The notes: generated by a model not told the origin, from the sequence alone. Numbered from the stretch's first letter, positions 9,377 to 18,212 are shown. The stretch: 63,479 bases of DNA from Acidobacteriota bacterium (GCA_003165315.1 PLSX01000051.1:1-63479); one strand, 5' to 3'. Numbers and translations are program-made.

Positions 9377-9588
9377 AGGAAGCCTCCTGTGAATAGGTCT
9401 TTCCCGGCGAGAGACCTTGGTTGCGGGGCATAGTACCGGGGTGCGAGGGTGGAGTCAAGCGGCTTGCACAGTTCAGTGGTGAATTCTCCCTCGCTTGCGG
9501 GCCAGCGCGAAAACCGATATTCTGATTTCTGCTGTATATACCCGCAGGCTCTGCCAATCTTTGCCGCCTCGGATCGAGAAGCTTTCGC

Positions 9589-10902
9589 ATGAAGCAAGTT
9601 CTGATTCTTCATTACCATGAAATCTGGCTGAAAGGGGAGAACAAGAACTACTTCCTCAGCCGGCTACGTGGAGCTGTCAAGCAGAGTATTGCGGACCTGC
9701 CCGTGGCATCGATAGAGGGCATCTCTGAGCGGCTGATCGTCACTCCCGCGGATGAAGAGGCACTTCCCCGCATCATTGAGCGCTTAAGCCGGGTTTTCGG
9801 CATTGCCTACATTGCCGTGGCTCGCGAGGTGCCGAGCCCGCTTGAATCTCTGGGTCCGGCCGCATGCGAGATGATGATGGAGGCAAATCCGCGCAACTTC
9901 GCCGTGCGCGTCAAGATGGCGGACGCACAATACGGCATGAATTCCATGGAATTGGAAGTTGAGCTGGGCCGCCAAGTGTTGGAGCACTTACGTGCGCGCG
10001 ATGCGACTGTCCGCGTCAAGCTTAACGACCCCGAGATAACCTGCCAGGTGGAGGTCATTCCCGGCAAGGCGCTGATTTATGCCCGCCGCGTGCAAGGTCC
10101 GGGGGGATTGCCTGCTGTCACCATCGGGCGCGTTGTGGCGCTGCTTTCCGGAGGCTTCGATTCCTCCGTGGCAGCATACAAGATGATGCGACGCGGCTGC
10201 CACGTGAGCTTTGTTCATTTTTTCGGAACCCCATCTCCGTCGCGAAATTCCTCCACCGGTGTAGCGGATGAGCTTGTGCGCACTCTGACACCGTATCAAT
10301 TCACTTCGCGGCTATACCTGGTGCCCTTTGATGCCGTTCAGCGCCAGATTGTTGCCGGTGCGCATGAAAGCTACCGGGTACTGCTTTACCGCCGGATGAT
10401 GGGACGAATTTCCAGAAACATCGCCTGGGCAGAGCGTGCCCACGGGCTGGTTACCGGCGACAGCATCTCCCAGGTGGCATCGCAAACGCTGCATAATCTG
10501 AAGGCGATTGATCAGGGTCTGGACTTGCCCGTCTACCGCCCCCTTGCCGGCGACGACAAATCGGAGATTATCCGGCTGGCGGAGAAAATCGGCACCTACA
10601 AAATTTCCTGCGAGCCCTTTGAAGATTGCTGCCCGCGCTTCATGCCGCGCTCTCCCGCCATCTTTGCGCGCCCGCAAGAGCTCGATGAGGCTGAGCGCCA
10701 ACTGGATATCGACGCACTGATTCGCCTGGGGCTGGAAGGCGCGACCTGCACTGAGTACAAATTCGAGATGGGGGAAGTGACGTCGCGCCAAGGTTCCCCG
10801 CGCAAGATCGAGAAGTCGATGAAAGCCCGGAAGGCGGCGGAAGGGCAACCGGCCGCCCAGGACGCTGCTTCCAACGGATTGTCAGACGCTGCGGGCGTGT
10901 AG
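9589..10902 (+). CDS. thiI: tRNA 4-thiouridine synthetase ThiI (rhodanese-less form)
   Basis: ThiI adenylates tRNA position 8 and transfers sulfur to it; it may also supply sulfur for the thiamine thiazole. The 437-residue protein has a ferredoxin-like/THUMP N-terminus (about 1-170), then a PP-loop ATP pyrophosphatase domain with 'ALLSGGFDSSVAAYKM' near residues 182-197. A cysteine cluster 'SCEPFEDCCPRF' lies at about 342-353. The C-terminal rhodanese domain of the E. coli enzyme is absent, as in the Bacillus form, so another sulfur donor such as a cysteine desulfurase must deliver the persulfide. The last ~40 residues are polar and low-complexity. A sigma-70-type promoter for the next gene begins only 10 bases after its stop. 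Confidence 0.93.
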   Translation: MKQVLILHYHEIWLKGENKNYFLSRLRGAVKQSIADLPVASIEGISERLIVTPADEEALPRIIERLSRVFGIAYIAVAREVPSPLESLGPAACEMMMEANPRNFAVRVKMADAQYGMNSMELEVELGRQVLEHLRARDATVRVKLNDPEITCQVEVIPGKALIYARRVQGPGGLPAVTIGRVVALLSGGFDSSVAAYKMMRRGCHVSFVHFFGTPSPSRNSSTGVADELVRTLTPYQFTSRLYLVPFDAVQRQIVAGAHESYRVLLYRRMMGRISRNIAWAERAHGLVTGDSISQVASQTLHNLKAIDQGLDLPVYRPLAGDDKSEIIRLAEKIGTYKISCEPFEDCCPRFMPRSPAIFARPQELDEAERQLDIDALIRLGLEGATCTEYKFEMGEVTSRQGSPRKIEKSMKARKAAEGQPAAQDAASNGLSDAAGV

Positions 10903-10912
10903 AGGATGTTCG

Positions 10913-10941
10913 TTGACGGCTCGCGGAACGCTTCCTATAAT
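10913..10941 (+). promoter_or_regulatory. Sigma-70-type promoter for the VWA gene
   Basis: TTGACG at 10913-10918 and TATAAT at 10936-10941 are separated by exactly 17 bases, close to the housekeeping consensus. Transcription would start near 10948, about 19 bases before the ATG at 10967. The TTG of the -35 box is in frame with the gene and could be mistaken for a start codon. Confidence 0.8.
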
Positions 10942-10966
10942 TCTTTGCGTCAGGCGGTGTGACCCC

Positions 10967-11914
10967 ATGATGAAGAGTATTCTTGCCACGCTACTGTTCC
11001 TTGTCCTCCCGGGCTGGCTCTCGGCGCAAGACGCAAAGACCCCCGCCCCCACGACGCAGGAAGAGATCCCGACAACCTCCCAGCCGATCACTTCGCGGGT
11101 TTACCTTGTTAACGTGCCTTTGACGGTGACCGACAAGAAGAATCGACTTGTCATCATGATGACCAAGGATGACTTCAACCTTTTCGAGGATGGCAAGCCG
11201 CAACCCATCCAGTATTTCAGCCGTGAAACCGACCTGGCCCTGCGCATCGGCCTGCTGATCGATACCAGCAACAGCATTCGTGACCGTTTGCACTTTGAAC
11301 AACAAGCCGCCACCGATTTCCTTTCCGACACGATTCGACGGGGAAAAGACCAGGCTTTTGTGGTGGGTTTCGACGCTGAATCAAAAGTGGTGCAGGATTA
11401 CACTGACAACGTGGAGAAGCTTGCCAGCGCTATCCACAGCTTGCAGGCCGGAGGCGTGACCAGTCTCTATGACGCGATTTTCTATTCCTGCAAGGAGAAA
11501 CTGCTCTTTTTCCCGCCGCCTGAGCCCTACCTGCGCCGCATGATCATTGTGGTAAGCGATGGAGAGGACAACAGGAGTGAACATACGAGGGAGGAAGCTC
11601 TGGCCATGGCGCAAAGGGCCGAAGTGACCATCTTTGCCATTAGCACCAACCGCTCCGGGGCCGAGCACATGGGCGATAAGACGCTCAAGCGGTTGTCGGA
11701 AGAGACCGGCGGCCGCGCCTTCTTCCCCTTTGAAGCGAACGACCTGGCAGAAGATTTTCGAGCGATTGGACGAGATCTGCGTACGCAATTCCTGCTGAGC
11801 TATACTTCCACAAACACCGCCCGCGACGGAACCTTCCGCAACATTACGATTTCACCTGTGAATAAGACCCTGCACGTGCGCGCCAAGTCCGGTTACTTTG
11901 CGCCTTCGCAATAG
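10967..11914 (+). CDS. Secreted VWFA-related domain protein (Acidobacteriota type)
   Basis: The 315-residue protein begins with a signal peptide (MMKSILATLLFLVLPGWLSAQ). A short N-terminal strand region 'VNVPLTVTDKKNRLV' and 'LFEDGKPQPIQYF' precedes a von Willebrand A domain at about 85-265. The MIDAS metal site is visible: 'LLIDTSNSI' (DxSxS), 'GGVTSLYDAI' (Thr) and 'IVVSDGEDN' (Asp). It ends 'RAKSGYFAPSQ', a typical finish for this family. The role is probably extracytoplasmic protein-protein binding; the partner is unknown. The start at 10967 rather than the upstream TTG is set by the promoter and the signal peptide. It faces a paralogue tail to tail across 14 bases. Confidence 0.9.
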   Translation: MMKSILATLLFLVLPGWLSAQDAKTPAPTTQEEIPTTSQPITSRVYLVNVPLTVTDKKNRLVIMMTKDDFNLFEDGKPQPIQYFSRETDLALRIGLLIDTSNSIRDRLHFEQQAATDFLSDTIRRGKDQAFVVGFDAESKVVQDYTDNVEKLASAIHSLQAGGVTSLYDAIFYSCKEKLLFFPPPEPYLRRMIIVVSDGEDNRSEHTREEALAMAQRAEVTIFAISTNRSGAEHMGDKTLKRLSEETGGRAFFPFEANDLAEDFRAIGRDLRTQFLLSYTSTNTARDGTFRNITISPVNKTLHVRAKSGYFAPSQ

Positions 11915-11928
11915 CTGCAAAGATTCCG

Positions 11929-12942
11929 CTAACCCGTGGGCGCATAGTATCCGCGGCGGGCGTTCACCTTGGCATCTTTGGTCGGGACCTTCACCGTAAT
12001 CTTGCGGAAAGTTCCGTCAAGCTTGGTGTTGGTGGGCGTGTATCCCAATAAGTACTGGGTGCGGAGTTCGTTGGCGATGTGTTGGAACGCGATGGAGGTT
12101 TCGCTCTCATTCTTCACCTGGATTACCCTGCCGCCTGTTTCCTCAGAGAGCTTCCGTAAAGCCGACTCGCCGTTATAGGAGAATCCCGTATGCCGGTAAA
12201 ACGCTTCGTCGCTGATATCAATGGAATAGATGATCACGTCGGATTTCTGCGCCGCCTCCAGCGCTGTTTCCAGCCGGACCTTGCTTCCCTGGTCCTCACC
12301 GTCCGTCAGCAGGATCAGAACTTTGCGGCCCACTTCATTTTTAAGCAACTCGCGCGCCGATAGATAGATGGCATCGTAGAGGTGGGTTGCCCCGCCCGCA
12401 TCACCGGAAGGAAACGTTCCCCGCGTACGGACTCCCCCGCCATTGATTTCGCCCTCTTCAATCGCATGGTTGAGGAGATGCAGGTCGGCCGTGAAGTCCT
12501 GGAGCAGTTCCACTTCCACATCGAAATGAAGCACGAAGGTGAGGTCTTTGGGGCGCATGACCTGTTCGAGGAATGCTTCTGCTTCCCTTTTCTCGACGTC
12601 CAGCACCTCCTCCTGGCTGGGGCTGGTGTCCACCAGGATGCCCATGGTCAGTGGCGTATCCATTGCTTTGGAAAAGTACTTGATAACCTGCGGCTGCTGG
12701 TCCTCTTCCAACTGGAAATCATCTTTGGTGAGGTCGGGAATCAGCCGGCCATTCTTCCCCCGCACCACGGCGTAGACGTTCACAACCTCCGAGGTGACTT
12801 TCAGTGTTGTGCCGGGCGCCGGAGGCTCCTGCCCCTCTTGTGCGCCGGTGAAAGATGCTGCCGACAGCAAAATGCAAAGTGAGAAGATGATTTTTCGCAT
12901 AGTTTTCAGGTTCCGTTGGAAAGATGCGTGTACGTTGTTCAT
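11929..12942 (-). CDS. Secreted VWFA-related domain protein, paralogue
   Basis: This second VWA protein has 337 residues, or 323 if the internal ATG at 12900 is used. The signal peptide core is 'IIFSLCILLSAASFTGAQ'. It shares the plan of its neighbour: 'VNVYAVVRGKNGRLIPDL', 'FQLEEDQQPQVIKYF', then the MIDAS residues 'ILVDTSPSQ', 'GGATHLYDAI' and 'ILLTDGEDQ'. The tail is 'KVNARRGYYAPTG'. The 12942 start is preferred because AGGA lies 5 bases upstream; the shorter start gives a more standard signal peptide. The gene pair looks like an old duplication that ended in convergent orientation. Confidence 0.88.
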   Translation of the reverse strand: MNNVHASFQRNLKTMRKIIFSLCILLSAASFTGAQEGQEPPAPGTTLKVTSEVVNVYAVVRGKNGRLIPDLTKDDFQLEEDQQPQVIKYFSKAMDTPLTMGILVDTSPSQEEVLDVEKREAEAFLEQVMRPKDLTFVLHFDVEVELLQDFTADLHLLNHAIEEGEINGGGVRTRGTFPSGDAGGATHLYDAIYLSARELLKNEVGRKVLILLTDGEDQGSKVRLETALEAAQKSDVIIYSIDISDEAFYRHTGFSYNGESALRKLSEETGGRVIQVKNESETSIAFQHIANELRTQYLLGYTPTNTKLDGTFRKITVKVPTKDAKVNARRGYYAPTG

Positions 12943-13240
12943 GGTTGTCCTATTTGCGTTCCAGGCTCTTCTGGATAGGATGCAAATCAGGGCCGGTGCG
13001 TCAGACCCGGTTTTGGCCCCAACTTTTTGGAACGATTCCTTGCATTTCTTCCCCGGCACCCAAGTTTACGTTGAACATGAATTGAAAATACAGGGAAACT
13101 TCATTGTCGCCGCTTGCTGTGCGGGTCCCATCGGTATCTCACAGGTTGTTCATGGGCACAAACCCAATCCTGGCCATGCATTCGTCATTCGAATTATTCA
13201 ACAAGATTCACTTTTTTCGTCGTCACTAATCACTTTCCTC

Positions 13241-13269
13241 TTGACAAGATAATCTTGTAACTCTATACA
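13241..13269 (+). promoter_or_regulatory. Sigma-70-type promoter with palindromic operator in the spacer
   Basis: TTGACA at 13241-13246 and TATACA at 13264-13269 are 17 bases apart. A perfect inverted repeat ACAAGAT-A-ATCTTGT occupies 13244-13258, overlapping the -35 box and filling most of the spacer, the classical position for a repressor. Transcription would start near 13276. Confidence 0.8.
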
Positions 13270-13288
13270 TGATGAATGAAGACGCGCT

Positions 13289-13307
13289 CCGTCAGCTACG
13301 CTGGCGG
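13289..13307 (+). promoter_or_regulatory. Leader stem-loop before the 11-codon frame
   Basis: CCGTCAGC-TAC-GCTGGCGG can form an 8-bp stem with one G-U pair and a 3-base loop. It lies 30 bases before the start codon of the small peptide and could modulate mRNA stability or ribosome access; this is inference. Confidence 0.5.
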
Positions 13308-13336
13308 AAAAATCTAAGAGTTCGGAGGAGAATAGA

Positions 13337-13372
13337 ATGGCAGCGAAAAAGAAAGCAAAGAAAAAGCGGTAA
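13337..13372 (+). CDS. 11-residue Lys-rich peptide (MAAKKKAKKKR)
   Basis: The frame ATG...TAA at 13337-13372 encodes MAAKKKAKKKR, seven of whose eleven residues are basic. GGAGGAG lies 6 bases upstream of the ATG, one of the strongest ribosome sites in the window. The frame sits alone between a near-consensus promoter and an intrinsic terminator, giving a predicted transcript of about 155 bases. The composition is like the tails of histone-H1-like and ribosomal proteins, so nucleic-acid binding is plausible but unproven. The alternatives are a regulatory RNA with a decoy frame, or a leader peptide; there is no downstream gene on this strand to lead into. Confidence 0.65.
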   Translation: MAAKKKAKKKR

Positions 13373-13402
13373 TTGATTTTCAGAAGTTTGATAGGAACTC
13401 AT

Positions 13403-13433
13403 GGGGGTGCAGCGATGCACCCCCTAAGTTTTT
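13403..13433 (+). terminator. Intrinsic terminator of the small-peptide transcript
   Basis: GGGGGTGCA-GCGA-TGCACCCCC forms a perfect 9-bp stem closed by a GNRA-type GCGA tetraloop, followed by TAAGTTTTT. It lies 30 bases after the peptide's stop codon. Confidence 0.88.
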
Positions 13434-13549
13434 CCGGGGGGAAGTTGGTTTGGGCTTTAGCCGCACGAAGAACCGCTCCTGAAGTTAATTTCCGCCTTTA
13501 TCCATGCGCCTCTGAGGCTTCTTCTCATCTCTGCAATGCCGTGGTGAAT

Positions 13550-15058
13550 TCACTCGTTGGGTGCTTTTTCAGGAGCGGCCAGGGCGCGCGGCGCCTCATC
13601 CACAGGTTCGAGTTCTGGAATTTCCTCTCCCCCCGCCGCTCCCAGTTCCTTAAACTTCCGTGCTGACACTAACACCCGGCTTTCCATTGATCCCACTGCC
13701 TTGTTGTACGAATCCACGGCGCGTTCGATTGATGAGCCCACTGATTGGAAGTGGCCGAGGAAGGTTTTCAATCGATCATAAAGCTCTCTGCCCAGTTCGC
13801 TGATCTGCTTCGCGTTCTGCGTAATCTTCTCCTGCTGCCAGAGGTAGGCTGCCGAACGCAACAGCGCGATGAGAGTTGTTGGCGTTGCCAGGACGACCTT
13901 CTTTTGCATGCCATCATCAATGAGTTGCCGATCCTGTTCCAGGGCCGCGCTGAAAAAAGACTCTCCCGGCAGGAACAGCACCACCAATTCCAGCTCGGGC
14001 CCCACTTGCTCCCAGTATTTGCGTTCCGCCAACTGATTCATGTGAGTGCGAACCAGCCCGCCGTGCGTTGCCAGCGCGTCCGCCCTTTCCTTCTCCGTCT
14101 TTTCCGTATTGACGGCATCGATGAAGGCCTGCAAGGGAACCTTGGCGTCCACAGCAATTCGGCGGTTGCCGGGGAGGTTCACAATCATGTCCGGCCGCTG
14201 TCTTCCGGATTCGGTATTGATGGATTCCTGTTCCGTAAAGTCGCAATGCTCTGACATCCCGGCCAGTTCCACCACCCGGCGAAGAGTCAGTTCCCCCCAC
14301 CGCCCACGAGCCTTGAGCGGCGAACTCAGCGCGCTTCGCAGGTTTTTCGTCTCTTCCTCCAGGCGCTGGTTGGCATGGGCCAGAGTACGCAGTTGCTCAT
14401 CCAGCGTGCCATAAGCCTTCTGCCGCGTCTTTTCCATCTCCAATATCTGTTGCTCGTAGCGGCCCAGTGAATCCTTCAGGGGACTGACGAGGCCATCAAT
14501 GGCCTTCTGCCGGGTTTCCAGGTCGCCCCTTGCTTGTGCCTGCAAGGTCTCAAACTGACTCCGCGCCAGGGCAATGAACGCCTGGTTGTTGCTCTTCAGC
14601 GCCTCCGCGGAAAGCGCCTGGAATGCCTCCAGCAAAGCTTTCCTGGCATCCTCCAAAATCTTCTTCTGTTCTTCCAGGTTTGCCTGGGATTCACGCAGCT
14701 TCGTTTCTGCCGTGACGCGTAATTCGCCTTCCACCTTCAATCGTTCACGCAACTGGTTGGAATCCTGGGCGGCGACCCGGGCGCTTTCAAGTTCAGTCTG
14801 CGCCTTCACTTTCAGTTCACTCTCTTCCCGAACCTTTTGCTGGAGAGCCGCCAACTCGCGCTCGCGGCCCTCCAATGAGGTCTGAAGTGTTCCAAGGCGC
14901 GCGCGGAGCTCCAGCAGCGTGCCTTCCGCCGATTTCACCCGGCCTTCAGCGTCCACCTGGGTCTTTAGTAGTTCGGTCCGGCTGCGGTTTGCCGCCAGCA
15001 ACCAGCCGATAACTGTGCCTAACACAACACCGAGCAGGATTAGTATGAGGGAGTTCAT
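13550..15058 (-). CDS. rmuC: DNA recombination protein RmuC family
   Basis: The 502-residue protein has an N-terminal membrane anchor (LILILLGVVLGTVIGWLLA), a long coiled coil (about residues 25-215, rich in Glu, Lys and Leu heptads), then the RmuC domain (about 220-440). That domain contains 'RWGELTLRRVVELAGM' and 'RPDMIVNLPGNRRIAVDAKVP', which include the conserved nuclease-fold acidic/lysine residues. The tail is disordered and acidic. RmuC limits inversions at short inverted repeats in E. coli and is linked to genome integrity. It follows the UvrD-like helicase-nuclease gene on the same strand, with about 145 bases of low-complexity repeat between them, so both may serve DNA repair. Confidence 0.92.
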   Translation of the reverse strand: MNSLILILLGVVLGTVIGWLLAANRSRTELLKTQVDAEGRVKSAEGTLLELRARLGTLQTSLEGRERELAALQQKVREESELKVKAQTELESARVAAQDSNQLRERLKVEGELRVTAETKLRESQANLEEQKKILEDARKALLEAFQALSAEALKSNNQAFIALARSQFETLQAQARGDLETRQKAIDGLVSPLKDSLGRYEQQILEMEKTRQKAYGTLDEQLRTLAHANQRLEEETKNLRSALSSPLKARGRWGELTLRRVVELAGMSEHCDFTEQESINTESGRQRPDMIVNLPGNRRIAVDAKVPLQAFIDAVNTEKTEKERADALATHGGLVRTHMNQLAERKYWEQVGPELELVVLFLPGESFFSAALEQDRQLIDDGMQKKVVLATPTTLIALLRSAAYLWQQEKITQNAKQISELGRELYDRLKTFLGHFQSVGSSIERAVDSYNKAVGSMESRVLVSARKFKELGAAGGEEIPELEPVDEAPRALAAPEKAPNE

Positions 15059-15070
15059 GGAGTAACCTCG

Positions 15071-15192
15071 TCTTAGTCGTCAGTCCTCAGTCATCAGTAT
15101 TCAGACGACAGTTGTCAGCAGCCAACCGATTCATCTCCATCGATAGAAAAGGCGAATTACCGCACAACTGACAACTGACGGCTGAGAACTGA
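15071..15192. repeat. Degenerate tandem words between rmuC and the helicase gene
   Basis: The tract is made of variants of cagtcctcagtcatcagt on the left and acaactgacaactgacggct on the right, partly as inverted counterparts of each other. It is the same style of drifting short-word repeat seen at several other gene borders in the window, but with its own word. Confidence 0.75.
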
Positions 15193-15203
15193 TGGCTTTC
15201 CGC

Positions 15204-18200
15204 CTAAAAACTTTCCTCATGCGCCGGGCAGATGAGCTCGTAATCGCAATACTTGCACGCAAATCCTGGCTTGGGAGGAAAGAGCTGTTTTTGAATCTGT
15301 TCAGCCACGCCGCGAATCTCGATAAGCACCTGGTCAAGGCTCTTGGACGTGCGTACGCTACGGACCGCTTCATTATTCGTCAGGCTATAAAAGGTGAGCC
15401 GCGTCGGGTTAAGATGCATCTGGTCGCGCGCGGCCAAGGCATAGACGGAGAGCTGAAGGCTCTTATCTGCATCCTTTTGCAGGGGCGGCCGGCCCGTCTT
15501 GTAATCCACCAGTTCCACGGATTGGCCGGGAAGGGGATTGATCTGGTCAATGCGTCCTTCCAGAACCACGTCGCCCAGGTCTAGAGAGAAGTGGGCTTCC
15601 GCCGCAAGGGGAAGAGTCGTATCGTTTTCGTGTCGGCTCACGAAAACGCGAAGTTGCTCAAGCCCTGCCTTCTTGTACGCTTGCTCCTGGTAATCATCTT
15701 CAAAGCCCGTGCCTTTCCAGATCTGTTCAAAATGCGCCTGAAGCTGTTCAAATTCCACGGGACCCTGACGCCGCAGCTCAAAGTAGTGGCGCACGCACTG
15801 GTGCATGATATTGCCAAAGGTCAGCGCCGGCTGGGGCCCTGTGGGGATCTTCAGGTAGTGGCTGAACATGAACTTTTGCGGACAGGTGTTATAAGTTTCG
15901 AGGGCCGAAGCGCTAAGCTGAAGCTTCTCCTCGGTCTTGATCGCCGGAGAGTGGCTGGCCCACTGTGCGAGAGGGGGATGGATTGCCGGCCCTTCCGCAG
16001 CCTCACCAAACAAGCTGCCCTGCCGTCTTGGGGCAGATGGAAGTACCAGAGGCGCCGTATCGGTCCGCGGTGGATCGACCGTCTCGGGGGGAGCTTCCGG
16101 AACCTGGATGCGCTCGATATCACGGGCATCAACCGCCAAGTTGGAAGTGAGGTCGCTGATAAAAACCGAAGGTTTCTTGGCGGGCTTGGTGACACTGGAT
16201 ACGTAAAGCCGATCTTTGGCGCGCGTCAACCCCACGTATAAGAGCCGGCGCTCCTCCTGTTCATGGATATTGGCGGGCGGCGGCGGCCCTTTGCGCAGGG
16301 CTTCGGGAAATTCGATGACAGGCTTCTGCTCGGTATGGGGAAAACGCCGCGGAGCGACGCTGAGGATAAAGACCACGGGAAATTCCAAGCCCTTGGCGGC
16401 GTGCACCGACATCATCTGCACTGCGCGCGCGCTGTTTTCAGGCTCCGGAGCCTCAATCTGACCTCCGGCCTCGCGAAAGTACTGAAAGTATTCCCAGAAA
16501 GCATCGAGCTTCCATGATTCGCTTTTGCCCTCCCACTTTTCCAGGAATTTCCGGAAGGCTTCCACATACGCGCCGTCGGGATCCTGCGGCAGGAAGTTCA
16601 ATTCCAAACGGCCGATCAACTTTTGCAGCAGCGCCGTAACCGGAGCGTGGGCGGCAAACTCGTGCAACTCAGTCAACAGGCTCTTTAGTCCAGGCCAGCC
16701 GGTTCCCGCCAGCCGGTTTGCGTCGCCTGACCTTTCCCACGAATCCAGAACCTCGTAGAGCGAGCAGCGGTCGCGTAACGCCTGCTTGCGTGCTTCCAGG
16801 GCAAGATCCTCGGGAAAATTCCATCGCGGCGTCAGCAGCACACGCGTAAGGCTGACATTGTCGCGAGCGGAGTGGATAATGTTCAGATATGCCACAAGGT
16901 CCCGCAGAATGGTGGTGGAGAGAATCGAAAGTCCCCGAATGGCGAAGGGAATCTTCCGCCTGCGAAATTCCTCCACCAGCGGGTCGCGATGATTGTGGGC
17001 GCGGTAGAGAATGGCGATATCGGCCGGCGGCGTCTTCTGCTTGATGAGCCGTTCAACCTCGTCCGCAATCCAGGCCGCTTCGCTCAGGTAGTCGGGAGAT
17101 TGCAGCAGGTAAACGGGAGCGCCCTCTTCCCGGCTGGCGCGAAGGTGGGGCTTGGCTTCATAGCGATCGTTCTTCGCGATCAGCACCTCCGCCACACGCA
17201 GAACACGCTTGGTGGAACGGAAGTTGGAGTCAAGGAAGACTGTTTCGTGCCCGGGATAGGCCTCGTCGAACATTTTGAAAGCGCCGTGCGATGCCCCGCG
17301 AAACCGGTAGATGGCCTGGTCATCGTCGCCCACAGCCGTGATGTTGTAGGGCGGCTTCACCAGGCGTTTCAGCAGCTCCACCTGAGCGTAATTCGTATCC
17401 TGGAACTCATCCACCAACACATAGCGGAAAAGCTGGCGGTAGGATTCAAGAACTTCGGGTTCGTGATCGAAGAGGCGAACCGTCTCCGGAATCAAACTGC
17501 CAAGGCTGGAACTGCCCGCTTCCTCAATCAGCTTCCGGCTGTTGCGGAAGACGCGCGCCAGTTCCTGCTTCTTCTGAACCTCCTGAACCAGCAGGGTACG
17601 TTCGGCCGCGTCCAGCGAGGGGGCCATCGCCTGATAGTCTTGCTCCATTGCATCTGCGTAGCGCTCAAAGTCTGCCGGCTCGATCAACTCATCCTGGCAG
17701 CGGGAGAAGAAATCGTTCAGCGAATGGAGAAACGCTCCGGGTTCGGCCAGTTTTTGATAGAACTGGAGTCCGAGGCTTTCCATGCGCTGGCGGAGGAAGA
17801 TCCAGACATCGACTTTGTCCAGCAGCGTGCGCTCAAAATGGCGCTTGCGCAACACCTCGTAACAGAAGGCATGGAAGGTGGAAATCTGGGGCATGGCCTC
17901 GATTTCCGGCATGGCCTCGCGCACGCGGCGCTTCATTTCCCGCGCCGCCTTCTCTGTAAAGGTGAGGGCCAGGATGTTTTCCGGCTGAATTCCAGAGCCT
18001 GAATATCCCTCACTGTTGTCTGCCGGATTCCGGAATTCGGGGAGAAGCGCAGGTTCCCGCGGCGCAGTTCCTTCAGTGGTCAGGAGATGAACAATCCGCT
18101 GGGTGATGACGCGAGTCTTGCCGCTGCCCGGCCCGGCGATGATCAGCAGCGGGCCTTCACCATGCTCGACGGCTTTCAACTGTTCGGGGTTCAGCTTGAA

Positions 18201-18212
18201 CGCTGAGCTCAT
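15204..18212 (-). CDS. UvrD/PcrA-like helicase fused to a RecB-type nuclease
   Basis: This 1002-residue superfamily-1A protein has Walker A 'AGPGSGKT' at residues 26-33, 'LTFTEKAAREMKRR', motif II 'VDEFQDTN' near 267-274, 'GDDDQAIYRFRGA', and motif VI 'LLYVGLTRAKDRLY'. After about residue 760 comes a PD-(D/E)XK nuclease with 'LEGRIDQI' near 886 and 'VELVDYKTG' near 900. A cysteine appears in 'CPQKF' near 776 and a cluster CKYCDYELIC lies at the end, the pattern of an AddB-type iron-sulfur nuclease. It is likely a DNA end-processing or repair enzyme. The ATG at 18212 (MSSAFKLNPEQ) is preferred to the TTG at 18248 because homologues start close to 'LNPEQLKAV'. Confidence 0.9.
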   Translation of the reverse strand: MSSAFKLNPEQLKAVEHGEGPLLIIAGPGSGKTRVITQRIVHLLTTEGTAPREPALLPEFRNPADNSEGYSGSGIQPENILALTFTEKAAREMKRRVREAMPEIEAMPQISTFHAFCYEVLRKRHFERTLLDKVDVWIFLRQRMESLGLQFYQKLAEPGAFLHSLNDFFSRCQDELIEPADFERYADAMEQDYQAMAPSLDAAERTLLVQEVQKKQELARVFRNSRKLIEEAGSSSLGSLIPETVRLFDHEPEVLESYRQLFRYVLVDEFQDTNYAQVELLKRLVKPPYNITAVGDDDQAIYRFRGASHGAFKMFDEAYPGHETVFLDSNFRSTKRVLRVAEVLIAKNDRYEAKPHLRASREEGAPVYLLQSPDYLSEAAWIADEVERLIKQKTPPADIAILYRAHNHRDPLVEEFRRRKIPFAIRGLSILSTTILRDLVAYLNIIHSARDNVSLTRVLLTPRWNFPEDLALEARKQALRDRCSLYEVLDSWERSGDANRLAGTGWPGLKSLLTELHEFAAHAPVTALLQKLIGRLELNFLPQDPDGAYVEAFRKFLEKWEGKSESWKLDAFWEYFQYFREAGGQIEAPEPENSARAVQMMSVHAAKGLEFPVVFILSVAPRRFPHTEQKPVIEFPEALRKGPPPPANIHEQEERRLLYVGLTRAKDRLYVSSVTKPAKKPSVFISDLTSNLAVDARDIERIQVPEAPPETVDPPRTDTAPLVLPSAPRRQGSLFGEAAEGPAIHPPLAQWASHSPAIKTEEKLQLSASALETYNTCPQKFMFSHYLKIPTGPQPALTFGNIMHQCVRHYFELRRQGPVEFEQLQAHFEQIWKGTGFEDDYQEQAYKKAGLEQLRVFVSRHENDTTLPLAAEAHFSLDLGDVVLEGRIDQINPLPGQSVELVDYKTGRPPLQKDADKSLQLSVYALAARDQMHLNPTRLTFYSLTNNEAVRSVRTSKSLDQVLIEIRGVAEQIQKQLFPPKPGFACKYCDYELICPAHEESF

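Larger units (their letters stand above)
12943..13549. other. Intergenic region holding an isolated mini-transcription unit
   Basis: The ~600 bases between the VWA gene and rmuC contain no conventional gene. The left 300 bases show nothing I can support. The right part (13241-13433) has a near-consensus promoter with an operator, a leader hairpin, a strong ribosome site, an 11-codon frame and an intrinsic terminator, each listed separately. Confidence 0.75.

Noticed and set aside
10913..10966. TTG at 10913 as the start of the first VWA gene
   Set aside because: It is the -35 box of a consensus-like promoter; the ATG at 10967 begins a proper signal peptide.
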